Notes under the pieces: generated by a model
What the model was told of the DNA's origin: nothing
The model's input: the letters and a program-made list of their open reading frames with translations, nothing else
The model's database searches: none
In this document: positions 24,919-33,517 of the stretch, piece after piece
Layout of the letters: the number at the start of each line of letters is the position of its first letter
How positions within the stretch are numbered: the stretch's first letter is position 1
Program-made: the position numbers and the translations under genes
From: Pseudarthrobacter sp. GA104
GTDB lineage: Bacteria > Actinomycetota > Actinomycetes > Actinomycetales > Micrococcaceae
NCBI RefSeq assembly: GCF_009741265.1
Contig: NZ_WOWL01000001.1
Location: 1,674,001-1,738,000, forward strand
Reading direction: 5' to 3'
Length of the DNA: 64,000 nt

Positions 24919-25628
24919 ATGCCCGGGCGGGGATTCTGCCTGTCCCCGTGGGCACCCCCGGCAGGATTGGGGCCCTCGTTGCGCCGGCCGTCCCGGTCAA
25001 CGTCGGCTCGGTCAACATTGGTGCGGTCAACGTCAGTGCGGTCCGCGTCGGTGCGCTCAGCGTCGGGGCGGGCTTCATCACGTAATGCCGGGCCCCCGGC
25101 AGTGTCAGCCCGGCCGCCTGCGGCGCCCTCACGGTTGGCACCCTCGCGGTTGGCGTGGCGGGTGTCTTCACGGTCGGCGTACTCACGGTCTGCATGGCCG
25201 GCACCGTCGCGGTGGGCACCGTCGCGGTGGGCACGGTCGCGCCGGTCGCCCCTGCCGTCGGGGTCCAAGGTGACGTCAGGGTCAAGCTCGTCGGCTTTGC
25301 GTGTCCGTTCGTTCACGTCGTCGCGGAGCGACTTGGCCTCCGTGGCCTGCTGGTCCGCCTGCTGGCGCAACCGCGCCGCATCCACCTGCGCCTGCTCCGC
25401 ATCCGCCCTGGCCCGGATCGCCTTCGCTTCGCGCTCGCGGGCATCGAGCTCCTTGGCCTCGGCCTCGCGGCGGATTTCAGCCGCCTTCTCCCGATGTGCG
25501 TCATCCCGCTTCTGCTGCATCGCCTTGCGGCGCCGCCCGCTTGCCAGCAACAGCAGAACCACCAGCACCACCACAACGACGGCAACCAATACCCAAATCC
25601 ATGGAGCTGTTTCCAACCTACCCACCAC
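24915..25628 (-). CDS. Membrane-anchored coiled-coil protein with DNA-encoded repeats
   Basis: A 237-aa protein of unknown function. One membrane span (about 10-31, very valine/leucine-rich) follows a short N-terminus; then a long charged coiled coil rich in Glu/Arg/Ala (about 32-115), and a low-complexity tail. The tail is built from DNA repeats: five 15-bp units at 24996-25070 give ADRTDVDRTNVDRADVDR-like pentapeptides, and three 15-bp units at 25201-25245 give AHRDG units. The tail probably lies in the cytoplasm. It converges on the SDR with overlapping stops. Confidence 0.75.
   Translation of the reverse strand: MVGRLETAPWIWVLVAVVVVVLVVLLLLASGRRRKAMQQKRDDAHREKAAEIRREAEAKELDAREREAKAIRARADAEQAQVDAARLRQQADQQATEAKSLRDDVNERTRKADELDPDVTLDPDGRGDRRDRAHRDGAHRDGAGHADREYADREDTRHANREGANREGAAGGRADTAGGPALRDEARPDAERTDADRTDVDRTNVDRADVDRDGRRNEGPNPAGGAHGDRQNPRPGI
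24996..25245. repeat. In-frame 15-bp tandem repeats
   Basis: Five 15-bp units (24996-25070, consensus GTCAACGTCGGTGCG) and three more (25201-25245, GCACCGTCGCGGTGG), all inside the coding region and in frame, so copy-number change would alter tail length without frameshift. Confidence 0.8.
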
Positions 25629-25725
25629 TTTCCACTTCGATGTACCCGGCAGGCGATCGCCTTACCGGTCGACTCTTTTGGAACCTAATGCAACTCGCTT
25701 AGCAAGGGTACTTACCTTTTATTAG

Positions 25726-25737
25726 TAATCATGCTTA
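25726..25737 (+). promoter_or_regulatory. TAATCATGCTTA element
   Basis: TAATCATGCTTA followed by TTAT (a TATTAT -10-like hexamer) 67 nt before the gene at 25804; an AT-rich stretch in an otherwise GC-rich region. Related to the elements at 23778, 34053 and 42716. Confidence 0.4.
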
Positions 25738-25803
25738 TTATTTTACGGCCAGTATTGCTGGTTCTTGATCAACAACCGGCCTTCTTGGAAAGAGAGAGCG
25801 AAG

Positions 25804-26790
25804 ATGACAGAGAACCAATGGCCCGAGGACCCCGCCTACACGGCCCCGCCGGCCTCCACAGGAATTCCGGGTGAGCGGTCCGCCGCCACCTTCCCGTCCG
25901 CCGCCACTCCCCCTTATGGCCAAACCCAGACCGGCGACATCTCCGGGGCTTCCCGCAAGGATGCGGCAAGGGAAGAAGCAGCAGACGTTGCGCGCACGGC
26001 CAAGGATTCCGCCCAGGGCGTTGCCCAGACCGCCAAGGAGGAAGCCGCGCATGTGGCCTCCGAGGCGAAGACCAGTGCGCAGGATCTTTTGCACCAGGCG
26101 AAGTCGGGCCTGACAAGCCAGGCGGGAACGCAGCAGCAGAAGGCAGCGGAAGGCATCCGCTCCATTTCCAGCCAGCTGCAGAGCATGGCCGCTGCACCGG
26201 ACCAGCAGGGCGTGGCCAGCGACCTGGTCCGTCAGGCTGCCAGCACCACCGAAACGGTAGCCTCCTGGCTTGAGACCAAGCAGCCGGGGGACCTTCTCGG
26301 CGAAGTCCAGAGGTTCGCCCGCAACCGCCCCGGCACGTTCCTGCTGGTCGCAGCCGGCGCAGGCGTCCTGGCCGGACGCCTCACCCGCGGACTGACTGCA
26401 GGGGCCCCCGAAAGCTCGTACGGCACGGGCACCACCACGGCCGGCCTTGCCGGCCAGTACCCGGGCGCCGGGTATTCCGGTACGCAGTACGGGGACCAGT
26501 ACACCGAGTCGTATGCACCGGCAGGCGGGACAGTGCCGCCTCCTCCGGTCCAGCTTCCCGGGCCGGCCACCACCACCGCAGGGTACGACGGCGGCGCTCC
26601 CGGCAGCGGCTACGGGGAGCCAACGCGTCCGGCCAGCGCACTGGACAGCCCCCAGCTGGTTGAAGAACCGTGGTCCGGAAACCGGGTTGCCGACGATCCG
26701 CTTGGCAACCGAGACCTCGCCGACGATCCTATGGCAGGTGATCCCCTCACCCGGGACCGCTCCAGGGATGGCCAGTCTGGCGGGCTGTGA
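25804..26790 (+). CDS. Membrane protein with amphipathic repeat region
   Basis: A 328-aa protein of a type seen at the head of actinobacterial stress/envelope operons. Residues about 45-105 form Ala/Lys/Glu-rich 11-residue-type repeats (VARTAKDSAQGVAQTAKEEA), like late-embryogenesis-abundant proteins; one membrane span (TFLLVAAGAGVLAGRL) lies near 180-195; the C-terminal third is rich in Gly, Tyr and Pro. The ATG at 25804 follows a GAAAGAG stretch. Its stop overlaps the next start (TGATG). No enzyme motif is seen; a role in envelope stress is inferred from neighbours. Confidence 0.75.
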   Translation: MTENQWPEDPAYTAPPASTGIPGERSAATFPSAATPPYGQTQTGDISGASRKDAAREEAADVARTAKDSAQGVAQTAKEEAAHVASEAKTSAQDLLHQAKSGLTSQAGTQQQKAAEGIRSISSQLQSMAAAPDQQGVASDLVRQAASTTETVASWLETKQPGDLLGEVQRFARNRPGTFLLVAAGAGVLAGRLTRGLTAGAPESSYGTGTTTAGLAGQYPGAGYSGTQYGDQYTESYAPAGGTVPPPPVQLPGPATTTAGYDGGAPGSGYGEPTRPASALDSPQLVEEPWSGNRVADDPLGNRDLADDPMAGDPLTRDRSRDGQSGGL

Positions 26791-27221
26791 TGAGTAGTTC
26801 TATTCCGGAGATGCCGCCGAGCGAGGCGCACCTGAAGGCTGATAACGCCTCGCTGGGTGAGCTGCTCGGGGACGTGACCCGCGACCTGTCCACGCTGATG
26901 CGCCAGGAAGTGGAACTCGCCAAGGCCGAACTCAAACAATCCGCGGACAAGGCCGGCAAGGGCTCGGGCATGCTCGCCGGCGCAGGCGTGGCCGGGCACT
27001 TCGTGCTCGTCTTCCTGTCCCTGGCCCTGATGTTCGCCCTCGGCGCCCTGATGCCCCTGGGCTGGGCCGCCCTGATCGTCGCCGTGGTCTGGGGCATCAC
27101 CGCCGCGGTCCTGGCCTCGATCGGGCGCAAGGAACTCAAACAGATCAAGGGCCTGCCCCAGACCGGCGAGACCCTGTCCGAAATTCCCCCAACCCTAAAA
27201 CCAGGTGAGGTAAACCGATGA
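26790..27221 (+). CDS. Phage-holin-like membrane protein (DUF1469 type)
   Basis: A 143-aa protein with an N-terminal amphipathic helix (SLGELLGDVTRDLSTLMRQE, ELAKAELKQ) and two membrane spans (about 63-85 and 90-112), the pattern of the actinobacterial 'phage holin family' proteins, which are not phage genes. They usually occur with DUF3618 proteins, as here: its stop overlaps the next ATG by four bases. Function unknown, probably envelope stress. Confidence 0.85.
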   Translation: MSSSIPEMPPSEAHLKADNASLGELLGDVTRDLSTLMRQEVELAKAELKQSADKAGKGSGMLAGAGVAGHFVLVFLSLALMFALGALMPLGWAALIVAVVWGITAAVLASIGRKELKQIKGLPQTGETLSEIPPTLKPGEVNR

Positions 27222-27879
27222 GCGATAATCCGGACGCAATCCGTTCAGACATAGAAGCCACCCGCGCCCGCCTGGGCACCAACGTTGACGCGGTCGCCGA
27301 CAAAGTCACCCCGTCCAACATCGTCCACCGCCAAACCGACAAAGTAAAAGACGCGGTCACCGGCGTGAAGGAGAAAATCATGGGCACAGCAGACTCAGCC
27401 ACCAACACCGTTCAGGACCGGATGCACTCCGGCGCCGGGCACACCAGCAACGCGATGCACTCCACCGGGGACACCCTGCACGGGGCCAGGGACAACGTGG
27501 CCTCCACGCTGTCCGACGCCGGCACCGCGATCTCCCACGCCCCGGACCAGGTCAAAGCCAAAACCCAGGGCAACCCCTGGCCGCGGGCCTGATCGCGTTC
27601 GGCGCCGGGATGCTCATCTCCTCCCTGATCCCCGCCAGCGACAAGGAACGCGAGGCAGCCCAGCAGCTCAAGACCGCCGCCGAGCCCCTCGCCACCCAGG
27701 TCACCGACGCCGCCAAGGACATGGCCCAGGACCTCAAGGAACCCGCCCAGCAAGCCATGGAAAACGTCAAAGCCACCGCCACCGACGCCGCCCAAAACGT
27801 CAAAACCGAAGGCCAACACGCCGCCACCGACGTCAAAGACCGCGCCACCGACGCCACCTCCAACGTCAAAAACACCTAG
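27218..27879 (+). pseudogene. DUF3618 protein, broken by a frameshift
   Basis: The first frame (27218-27592) starts with the DUF3618 hallmark DNPDAIRSDIEATRARLG and ends early as GNPWPRA. In the -1 frame from about 27577 the expected sequence continues: LAAGLIAFGAGMLISSLIP (membrane span) and a long Ala/Lys/Asp amphipathic tail to 27879. One missing base in the CCCC run at 27574-27577 explains both. Intact length would be about 220 aa. It could be a real null allele, a sequencing error in a C-run, or less likely programmed slippage. Confidence 0.8.
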
Positions 27880-28019
27880 GCCAAACACCCAACGGCCCGC
27901 CGTGGCACCCGCATGGCAATAGGCGCGCCGCAAAGGCACATAAGCACCACTGACAGGCCGGCCCCGCCAACCCGCGGAGCCGGCCTGTCAGGTTCAGGCC
28001 CCAATCGAGAGGACACCCC

Positions 28020-29219
28020 ATGGCCACTCACGACTCTTCCGAAACCAGCACCGCCAAGGCGGGCCAGGCACCGGATCCGGACGACTCCAGGAAGCCGGAT
28101 AGCCCCAAGGAATTAGACAAGCCAAACTGGAAATACATCGCCAAGAAGACGCTGCGCGAGTTCACCAAGGACCAGTGCCCTGACCTCGCCGCAGCCCTGA
28201 CCTACTACGCGGTCTTGTCGCTGTTTCCGGCCATCCTGGCGCTTGTGTCCCTGATAGGGCTCTTTGGCGACCCGCAGAAGACCACCAATGCGCTCCTGCA
28301 AATCGTCAGCGGTTTTGTCCCGGCCGAGACTGTTGACACGGTAGGCGGGGTGGTGCAAGACCTGGCAAACGCCCCAGCGGCAGGATTCACCCTGGTCATC
28401 GGCCTTGCCACCGCACTGTGGTCGGCTTCCGGGTACGTGGGCGCTTTTGGCCGGGCAATGAACCGGGTCTACGAGGTGGATGAAGGCAGGCCCTTCATCA
28501 AGCTGCGCGGCACAATGCTGGTGGTCACGCTCCTGGCTGTGGTTATTGTTGCCGTCCTGGCCGGCATGCTGGTGCTCAGCGGCCCGGTGGCAGAGGCCGT
28601 GGGCGGCCTGATCGGCCTCAGTGGCGTTTTCCTGACCGTATGGAACATTGCCAAGTGGCCGGTGATGATCGCGCTTATCGTCGCCATCATCGCCGTACTG
28701 TACTACGCAACACCCAACGTCAAGCAGCCCAAGTTCAAGTGGATGAGCATGGGCTCCGGCATCGCACTGTTCGTCTTCCTGCTGGCCTCCCTTGGCTTCG
28801 GGTTCTACGTGGGCAACTTTGGAAACTACAACAAGACCTATGGCGCCCTTGGCGGCGTCATCGTCATGCTCCTGTGGCTGTGGATCCTGAACATGTCCCT
28901 GCTATTCGGCGCGGAGTTCGACGCCGAGATGGAGCGGGGAAGGCAGCTGCAGGCCGGCATTGAGGCGGAGGAAACCATTCAGCTGCCGCCGCGGGACACG
29001 AAGAAGAGCGAAAAGTTGCAGAAACAGGAAGAGGAAGACATCAGGCACGGCCGCGAGCTCCGCGAGAAATACAGCGCCGCCAACGGCCAGGATGAGGCTT
29101 CCGGTGGGAATGACGTCGGCGGCAAGAACGATGCCCAGCCTACAGAGCCGCACCGGGAAAGGGTCCGGGACAAAGTCCGGGACCGCGCCCACGGCGGAGA
29201 AAGCACCGAGAAGAACTAA
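28020..29219 (+). CDS. YihY/BrkB family membrane protein
   Basis: A 399-aa integral membrane protein of the YihY/BrkB (formerly ribonuclease BN) family. DQCPDLAAALTYYAVLSLFP is the family opening; six spans are predicted between about 60 and 300, with GALGGVIVMLLWLWI near the last. The C-terminal ~85 residues are charged and low complexity. Function is not settled; a transport or envelope role is likely. It follows the holin/DUF3618 pair by 140 nt. Confidence 0.92.
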   Translation: MATHDSSETSTAKAGQAPDPDDSRKPDSPKELDKPNWKYIAKKTLREFTKDQCPDLAAALTYYAVLSLFPAILALVSLIGLFGDPQKTTNALLQIVSGFVPAETVDTVGGVVQDLANAPAAGFTLVIGLATALWSASGYVGAFGRAMNRVYEVDEGRPFIKLRGTMLVVTLLAVVIVAVLAGMLVLSGPVAEAVGGLIGLSGVFLTVWNIAKWPVMIALIVAIIAVLYYATPNVKQPKFKWMSMGSGIALFVFLLASLGFGFYVGNFGNYNKTYGALGGVIVMLLWLWILNMSLLFGAEFDAEMERGRQLQAGIEAEETIQLPPRDTKKSEKLQKQEEEDIRHGRELREKYSAANGQDEASGGNDVGGKNDAQPTEPHRERVRDKVRDRAHGGESTEKN

Positions 29220-29227
29220 CGGCAACC

Positions 29228-29256
29228 GGGCCCCGGCAGGAGCGCTGCCGGGGCCC
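29228..29256 (+). terminator. Hairpin after the BrkB gene
   Basis: GGGCCCCGGCAG (29228-29239) and its perfect complement (29245-29256) with a 5-nt loop, starting 9 nt after the stop. No T-run, but a 12-bp all-but-GC stem. Confidence 0.6.
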
Positions 29257-29353
29257 GCCGCCGGGGGCTAGGCAGGACTTCCAAGATAGGGGAAAATTGA
29301 TAGCGGAGGTCCTGTTATCTTCCCGGGTTTGGCATGGTGGCCCGGGTGTAGGC

Positions 29354-29417
29354 GGGGCCGGCGGCGAGATGGCCTCTTCTGAGACCGAGGCCAGTCCCCC
29401 CAGTCGCCGTCGGCCCC
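29354..29417 (+). other. Nested hairpin in a 357-nt gap, possible structured leader
   Basis: The gap 29220-29576 has no gene. Beyond the terminator it holds an outer 14-bp stem (29354-29367 with 29404-29417, one mismatch) enclosing an inner TGGCCTC/GAGGCCA hairpin (29370-29376 with 29387-29393). It lies about 160 nt upstream of the next gene. It could be a leader structure or a chance pairing in GC-rich DNA. Confidence 0.35.
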
Positions 29418-29576
29418 CTCGATTCAGGACGGAATCCCTGGCCTGGGTGGACGGCCTAACTGGACAAAGTGTGCCGCCTGCCATACCTTCATGATTATTC
29501 TGCAAGGCCTTTCTGGGCCGGGCAGGGCCGCTGAAGCAGAAACGGCGGCATCACGGTCGAACCCGAATGAGCGAAC

Positions 29577-29834
29577 ATGCCTGCTACACATTTTGAAGAA
29601 TTTCTTGCCGAAGCAGTTGTCGCGGACAGGGAACCGGGCCTTGGCCTCGGACGCGATGAGCTGTACGGTCTCTACACCAGTTGGTGCCTTCTCCACAAGG
29701 CTTCGCTCCAGCCGCCGGAAGCACTGTGGGCGGCGTTGCAGACACACGAAATCAACCCGGACAGCAACAACCTGTCGATGACCGGACCCGCGGCCGCGGA
29801 CTACATCGTGGCCAGCGCCCCTGACCTGGTCTGA
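29577..29834 (+). CDS. Small protein resembling a primase winged-helix domain
   Basis: An 85-aa protein not firmly recognised. FLAEAVVADREPGLGLGRDE then LYGLYTSWCLLHKASLQPP resembles the C-terminal winged-helix segment of phage/plasmid primase-helicases (a segment of the type 'ELYxxYxxWC'), here standing alone. No phage gene is nearby. The ATG at 29577 is preceded by AATGAGCGAAC, a poor ribosome site. Confidence 0.6.
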   Translation: MPATHFEEFLAEAVVADREPGLGLGRDELYGLYTSWCLLHKASLQPPEALWAALQTHEINPDSNNLSMTGPAAADYIVASAPDLV

Positions 29835-29968
29835 GCATCCCCCGGCTTTGCGGCCAACAACTGCCTGGCGGATCCAGCCAGCGACCTGTTGAACAACACC
29901 CCAGGCTGGCTAGCATGGGAGAACGGCATGCGCATTGCCGCAGGCCACAAACCGAAGGGAGAAATGCC

Positions 29969-30145
29969 ATGGGTTTGGACGACAAGATTGACAATGCCGC
30001 CGAGAAGATGGGCGGCAAAGCCAAGGAAGCGGCCGGTAAGGCAACTGATGACGAAAGCCTCCGGACTGAGGGCCAGATGGACCAGACCAAAGCTGACCTG
30101 AAGCAGGCCGGCGAAAAGGTCAAGGACGCATTCCGAAAGGACTAG
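29969..30145 (+). CDS. csbD: CsbD-family stress protein
   Basis: A 58-aa highly charged, alanine/lysine-rich protein: MGLDDKIDNAAEKMGGKAKE, then GKATDDESLRTEGQMDQTKA, the classic CsbD pattern. CsbD proteins are among the most abundant general-stress products controlled by SigB-type factors; the exact role is unknown. GAAGGGAGAAATGCC-type ribosome site before the ATG at 29969 decides the start. It is monocistronic and ends at a strong terminator. Confidence 0.93.
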   Translation: MGLDDKIDNAAEKMGGKAKEAAGKATDDESLRTEGQMDQTKADLKQAGEKVKDAFRKD

Positions 30146-30155
30146 TCCTCCTCCT

Positions 30156-30193
30156 GGAAAGGGTCCGCTGCGGAAACGCAGCGGACCCTTTCC
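30156..30193. terminator. Strong bidirectional terminator
   Basis: A perfect 17-bp stem (30156-30172 with 30177-30193) and GAAA tetraloop between the convergent csbD and GT2 genes, followed by TTT on the plus side. Confidence 0.9.
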
Positions 30194-30220
30194 GTTTATG
30201 CCGTCCAGTCCCGCGCTGGC

Positions 30221-30964
30221 CTAATTCTCCGGCGCCAGTGCGATGTCCATGCCGAGCGTGCGCAGGTAGGCGCCGAACCCCTGCGGGGCCCGCGCCTGTG
30301 TCCGGCCCGAGGTCCGCACCCTGACGGTGTCAGTGGCCCTTACGTCAAACCCCTTCTCCCGCAGCCGCGCCGCCAGCACCCGGTCCTCATGCGCGAGGTG
30401 CCGCGGGAACCCGCCGGCCTGAAGGTATGCCGAGCCGCGGATGCCGAAATTTGCTCCGAACACATGCGGATGGTCTTCCGCGAACGGGTGCATGGACTCC
30501 CAACGGCTTAGCAAGTCCGGCGTGACACCCGCAGGATCCACTTCCACGGACCCGAGGACCGCATCGGCCCCCGCTGCAGCTATCTCCAGTTGACCCACGA
30601 GCCAGTTGTCCGGAACAACCGAATCGGCGTCAGTGTTGGCCAGCCACAGTCCTGCCGCGGCCTCAGGACCGTCGTCGCTTAAAGCGCCGAGCACCTGCCA
30701 GATCCCGGCACGCCTGCTCCGCCCGACGCTGCGGAAGGCGACCGGCACGGCAGAAAAACAGCTGTTCCTGGCAGTGAAGGTGGCTGCAATGGCAGCAGAA
30801 CCATCGGTGCAGGAGTCAAGGACCACAAGTACCCGCACGCCAATTCCAGGCTGGGCCAGCTGCAGTCTCGAAGCGGCGGCCGTAACGCCGGTGAGGGCGG
30901 CGTCCAGGTGGTCTTCCTCATTGTGAACCGGGATTACCACGGCCACCCTCTCAACAGGCGTCAA
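30221..30964 (-). CDS. Glycosyltransferase family 2
   Basis: A 247-aa GT-A glycosyltransferase: VVIPVHNEEDHLDAAL at the N-terminus, LWLANTDADSVVP with the metal-binding Asp-x-Asp, and HEDRVLAARL as the acceptor-loop motif. No membrane span. The start is probably TTG at 30964, overlapping the preceding stop (TTGA), else a GTG six codons later. It is the third gene of a set with a PIG-L/methyltransferase and an acyl-CoA dehydrogenase, so a lipid-linked sugar product is likely. Confidence 0.87.
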   Translation of the reverse strand: MTPVERVAVVIPVHNEEDHLDAALTGVTAAASRLQLAQPGIGVRVLVVLDSCTDGSAAIAATFTARNSCFSAVPVAFRSVGRSRRAGIWQVLGALSDDGPEAAAGLWLANTDADSVVPDNWLVGQLEIAAAGADAVLGSVEVDPAGVTPDLLSRWESMHPFAEDHPHVFGANFGIRGSAYLQAGGFPRHLAHEDRVLAARLREKGFDVRATDTVRVRTSGRTQARAPQGFGAYLRTLGMDIALAPEN

Positions 30965-32364
30965 GGGGCAGGCACCGAGGCGTTGGGCGCTATCAGGGTT
31001 TCAAGCAGGAAGTCGCGTTCCCGGTACAGGCCGGCAGTGGGCCACGCCAAACGGTCCCGTGCCCGCGTGTGGACCCTTTCGCCGTCGAGCGCCCAGCCCG
31101 AGATGGGATGCCGCCAGTGGCACAGCACCAGGGCGGCGCCCGGCACAACGGATTCCCTGATCCTTTCGAGCAACACATCGAGCTCATCGGCGGCGAGGTA
31201 ATACCCCACCTCGGACATCACCACAAGGTCGTAGCTTCCGTCGGGCCACTCACCGGGAAGCGTCAGTTGCCTGGCTGCTACTCCCGGGAAAGGGGCCAGG
31301 CGTTCGGCTGCCTGTTCCAGGGCGGCCCCGCTGGCATCGACGGCCAGCAGGTTCGTGCACCGTGCAGCAAGATCGGCTGTCAGCATCCCGATGGAGCAGC
31401 CGAGCTCCAGCCCGGAGGCATAGTGTTCGGCGGGCAGCGCTGCCAACGTCAGCGCGCGCTTCCGCCGCTCGTACCAGCTGGTGGTGTAGTGCCAGGGGTC
31501 CGGTTCCCTGGAGTGGACACCGTCAAAGATGCGCCGGGCGTCCTTGCTGGTATGGGGCGCCTTGCCGGCGGCATCCTGCTTTCCGGCCGGAAACTCCTGC
31601 GGAGCAGTCCAGGCGAAAGTTTCAAAGGGCCGGGAGAAATGGCGCAGGAAGGACTCATCCAGGAGGACTTCGTCGCCGGGGTGCGGCGAAAGGGGCCGCG
31701 TCTGGCTGGTGTGCTCCTGCAAGGCCTGCGCCTTTAAGGACTCTTCGCCCGGTTCTAATGGCAGCCGTACCCAGGACTGCCAGTCGGAGTGCCCGGGCCC
31801 GGCCCAGTGCCAGTACCAGATGGGGTACTCCAGCAGGGCATAACCGCCGTCGGCAGCAACAGAAGCGGCGGCAGCGCCCAGGGCCTCATGGTCTCCGTGC
31901 CCGTCGGCCCGGTAGGGCGCAACAATGGCGAGCCGGCCCGCGGGTGCGGCCAGTCCCGCCGCGGCCTCACTGACACAGCGGGTGATGGCCTCGGCGTGCT
32001 CCGCCAGGCCGCTGTCCGGCAGGCCATGGTAGCGCCAGCGGTCTTTGAGCCCCAGGGATTCGAGGGCAGCTGCGAACTCTGCCAGGCGGATGGCGGTCAG
32101 CTCTTCCCGGGAGACGGTGGTGGAGGCGGGGTGTGAGGCCTCCCCTGCCGTGAACAACAGCACCTCCACCTCTGCGCCGAGTGTTTGAAGCCGTGCCAGC
32201 AGGCCGCCCGCTCCGAGCGTCTCGTCGTCCGGGTGGGCGACCAGGACCAGGAACTTCATGGCGGCCAGCTCCTGCGGACCCAGCGGAAGTTCCGGAAGGA
32301 CTGCGAGTCCCCCTCCCGCCCAGGCGGACTCGTCAGTCCCCTCGTCCGTGTGCAGGAAGGTCAC
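30961..32364 (-). CDS. Bifunctional PIG-L deacetylase / NodS-like methyltransferase
   Basis: A 467-aa fusion. The N-terminal half (about 37-270) is a PIG-L/LmbE-type zinc deacetylase with AHPDDE at 43-48 and the second motif PYRADGHGDHEALG; such enzymes deacetylate N-acetylglucosaminyl groups. The C-terminal half (about 300-460) is a NodS-type SAM-dependent methyltransferase with GLELGCSIGMLTADLA and VVMSEVGYYL. The pairing suggests removal of an acetyl group and methylation of the freed amine. The GTG at 32364 overlaps the upstream stop (GTGA). Confidence 0.85.
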   Translation of the reverse strand: MTFLHTDEGTDESAWAGGGLAVLPELPLGPQELAAMKFLVLVAHPDDETLGAGGLLARLQTLGAEVEVLLFTAGEASHPASTTVSREELTAIRLAEFAAALESLGLKDRWRYHGLPDSGLAEHAEAITRCVSEAAAGLAAPAGRLAIVAPYRADGHGDHEALGAAAASVAADGGYALLEYPIWYWHWAGPGHSDWQSWVRLPLEPGEESLKAQALQEHTSQTRPLSPHPGDEVLLDESFLRHFSRPFETFAWTAPQEFPAGKQDAAGKAPHTSKDARRIFDGVHSREPDPWHYTTSWYERRKRALTLAALPAEHYASGLELGCSIGMLTADLAARCTNLLAVDASGAALEQAAERLAPFPGVAARQLTLPGEWPDGSYDLVVMSEVGYYLAADELDVLLERIRESVVPGAALVLCHWRHPISGWALDGERVHTRARDRLAWPTAGLYRERDFLLETLIAPNASVPAP

Positions 32365-33503
32365 CACCACGCGTCCCCCTTCAGGGCCAGGGCGCCCAGC
32401 TGGGCGTCGTCGCGCATGCCATGGTGCTGGCGGACGTACAGTGCCAGGTCGGCCGTCCGTTTGGCATACTTCTCGTCGAAGGCCAGCGGGGCCGGGCCCC
32501 GGTTGCTGCCGACCACCGACAAGACGCGTTCGACGGCGGCGGCACAGGTTCCGCGCACCCGCAGCGCATCGCTCCACGCCGATGCCTGCCCGGCGGTCCC
32601 CTGCCCGGCAGTTCCCTGTTCCAGGGAGTCCCGTTCCCGGCGGTCAATGCGCTCCGCCGTTCCTGCCAAATACTGCAGTGTGGAGGTAAGGATGCGGTCC
32701 AGTTCGCCGAGTGAGGCAAGCGCAATCTGGTCAGGCTCCCGGCCTGAAAGAATTCCGGCATGCAGGGAATCCCGGTAATCCCGGGCAATGCCGACAGCCC
32801 CGCCAAGCCAGCACGCGGCCACACCCATGCCGCCCCAGGCAAACCCGGGCCTGCTGAAATACCAGTTGGTTCCCTGCAACGGCTCAGCGGGGACCCTGTC
32901 GAACCGCACCGGCCCGCTGGGAATTTCCCGCAAACCCCGTGCCACCCACGCCGGTTCCCCGCAGGTCACGCCGGCGTGGCGCAGGTCCACTGCAAAGGCC
33001 GCCCGGCCGCCGTCGTCCGTGTGGGCCGTGACCACCGCGTGGTCAAGCAACGGGGCCAGGGAGCACCAGGGTTTGGATCCAGTGAGCAAAACCGAGGAAC
33101 CCTTGGCTTCCGCCTTGAGCCGGAAGCCTTGACCTTCCGCGGCGAATACACCCCACGTCCCCGTGGCATGGGCAGGATCATGGCCCGCCTGCGCAAGGAT
33201 GGCCAGGGCATCCAGGTGCGGCTCGAAGACGCGGGCAGCAGCGACGTCAATGGCGGCCATCGTTGCCAGGAGCTCCCAGAGAAGCCCGGTATTGCCTTCG
33301 CCGGGCCGCGGCCACTCCTTCCCGGCGTCGCGGGCCAATGCAAGCAACGCGGGGACGTCGCTGACGGCCGAGGAGACGGCCTGGAACAAGGCATCCACAC
33401 CGCCAGGCCGTACCCCGTCCGCGGACAGCCGGACCAGTGTGTGTGGGCTGGCCGGCGCGTTACCGGCCGGTGATGGGCTGTGTTCTTCGGAGAGTTCCGG
33501 CAT
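32361..33503 (-). CDS. Acyl-CoA dehydrogenase-like flavoprotein
   Basis: A 380-aa protein with the acyl-CoA dehydrogenase fold: FAD/acyl-binding middle domain (TGTWGVFAAEG, TGSKPWCSLAP) and a helical C-terminal domain. The classical catalytic Glu is not obvious, and the C-terminal region is shorter than in beta-oxidation enzymes, as in desaturases or N-oxidising relatives used in biosynthesis. It lies 14 nt after dps and overlaps the PIG-L gene by four bases. It probably oxidises an acyl or amino group of the product made by its neighbours. Confidence 0.8.
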   Translation of the reverse strand: MPELSEEHSPSPAGNAPASPHTLVRLSADGVRPGGVDALFQAVSSAVSDVPALLALARDAGKEWPRPGEGNTGLLWELLATMAAIDVAAARVFEPHLDALAILAQAGHDPAHATGTWGVFAAEGQGFRLKAEAKGSSVLLTGSKPWCSLAPLLDHAVVTAHTDDGGRAAFAVDLRHAGVTCGEPAWVARGLREIPSGPVRFDRVPAEPLQGTNWYFSRPGFAWGGMGVAACWLGGAVGIARDYRDSLHAGILSGREPDQIALASLGELDRILTSTLQYLAGTAERIDRRERDSLEQGTAGQGTAGQASAWSDALRVRGTCAAAVERVLSVVGSNRGPAPLAFDEKYAKRTADLALYVRQHHGMRDDAQLGALALKGDAWW

Positions 33504-33517
33504 CGGGGCGGCGGCGC

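Noticed and set aside
24996..25245. Possible CRISPR-like array
   Set aside because: Units are 15 bp, contiguous without spacers and in frame inside a coding region.
26790..27221. Prophage remnant (holin-like gene)
   Set aside because: This holin-like family is a normal actinobacterial envelope protein and no other phage gene lies nearby.
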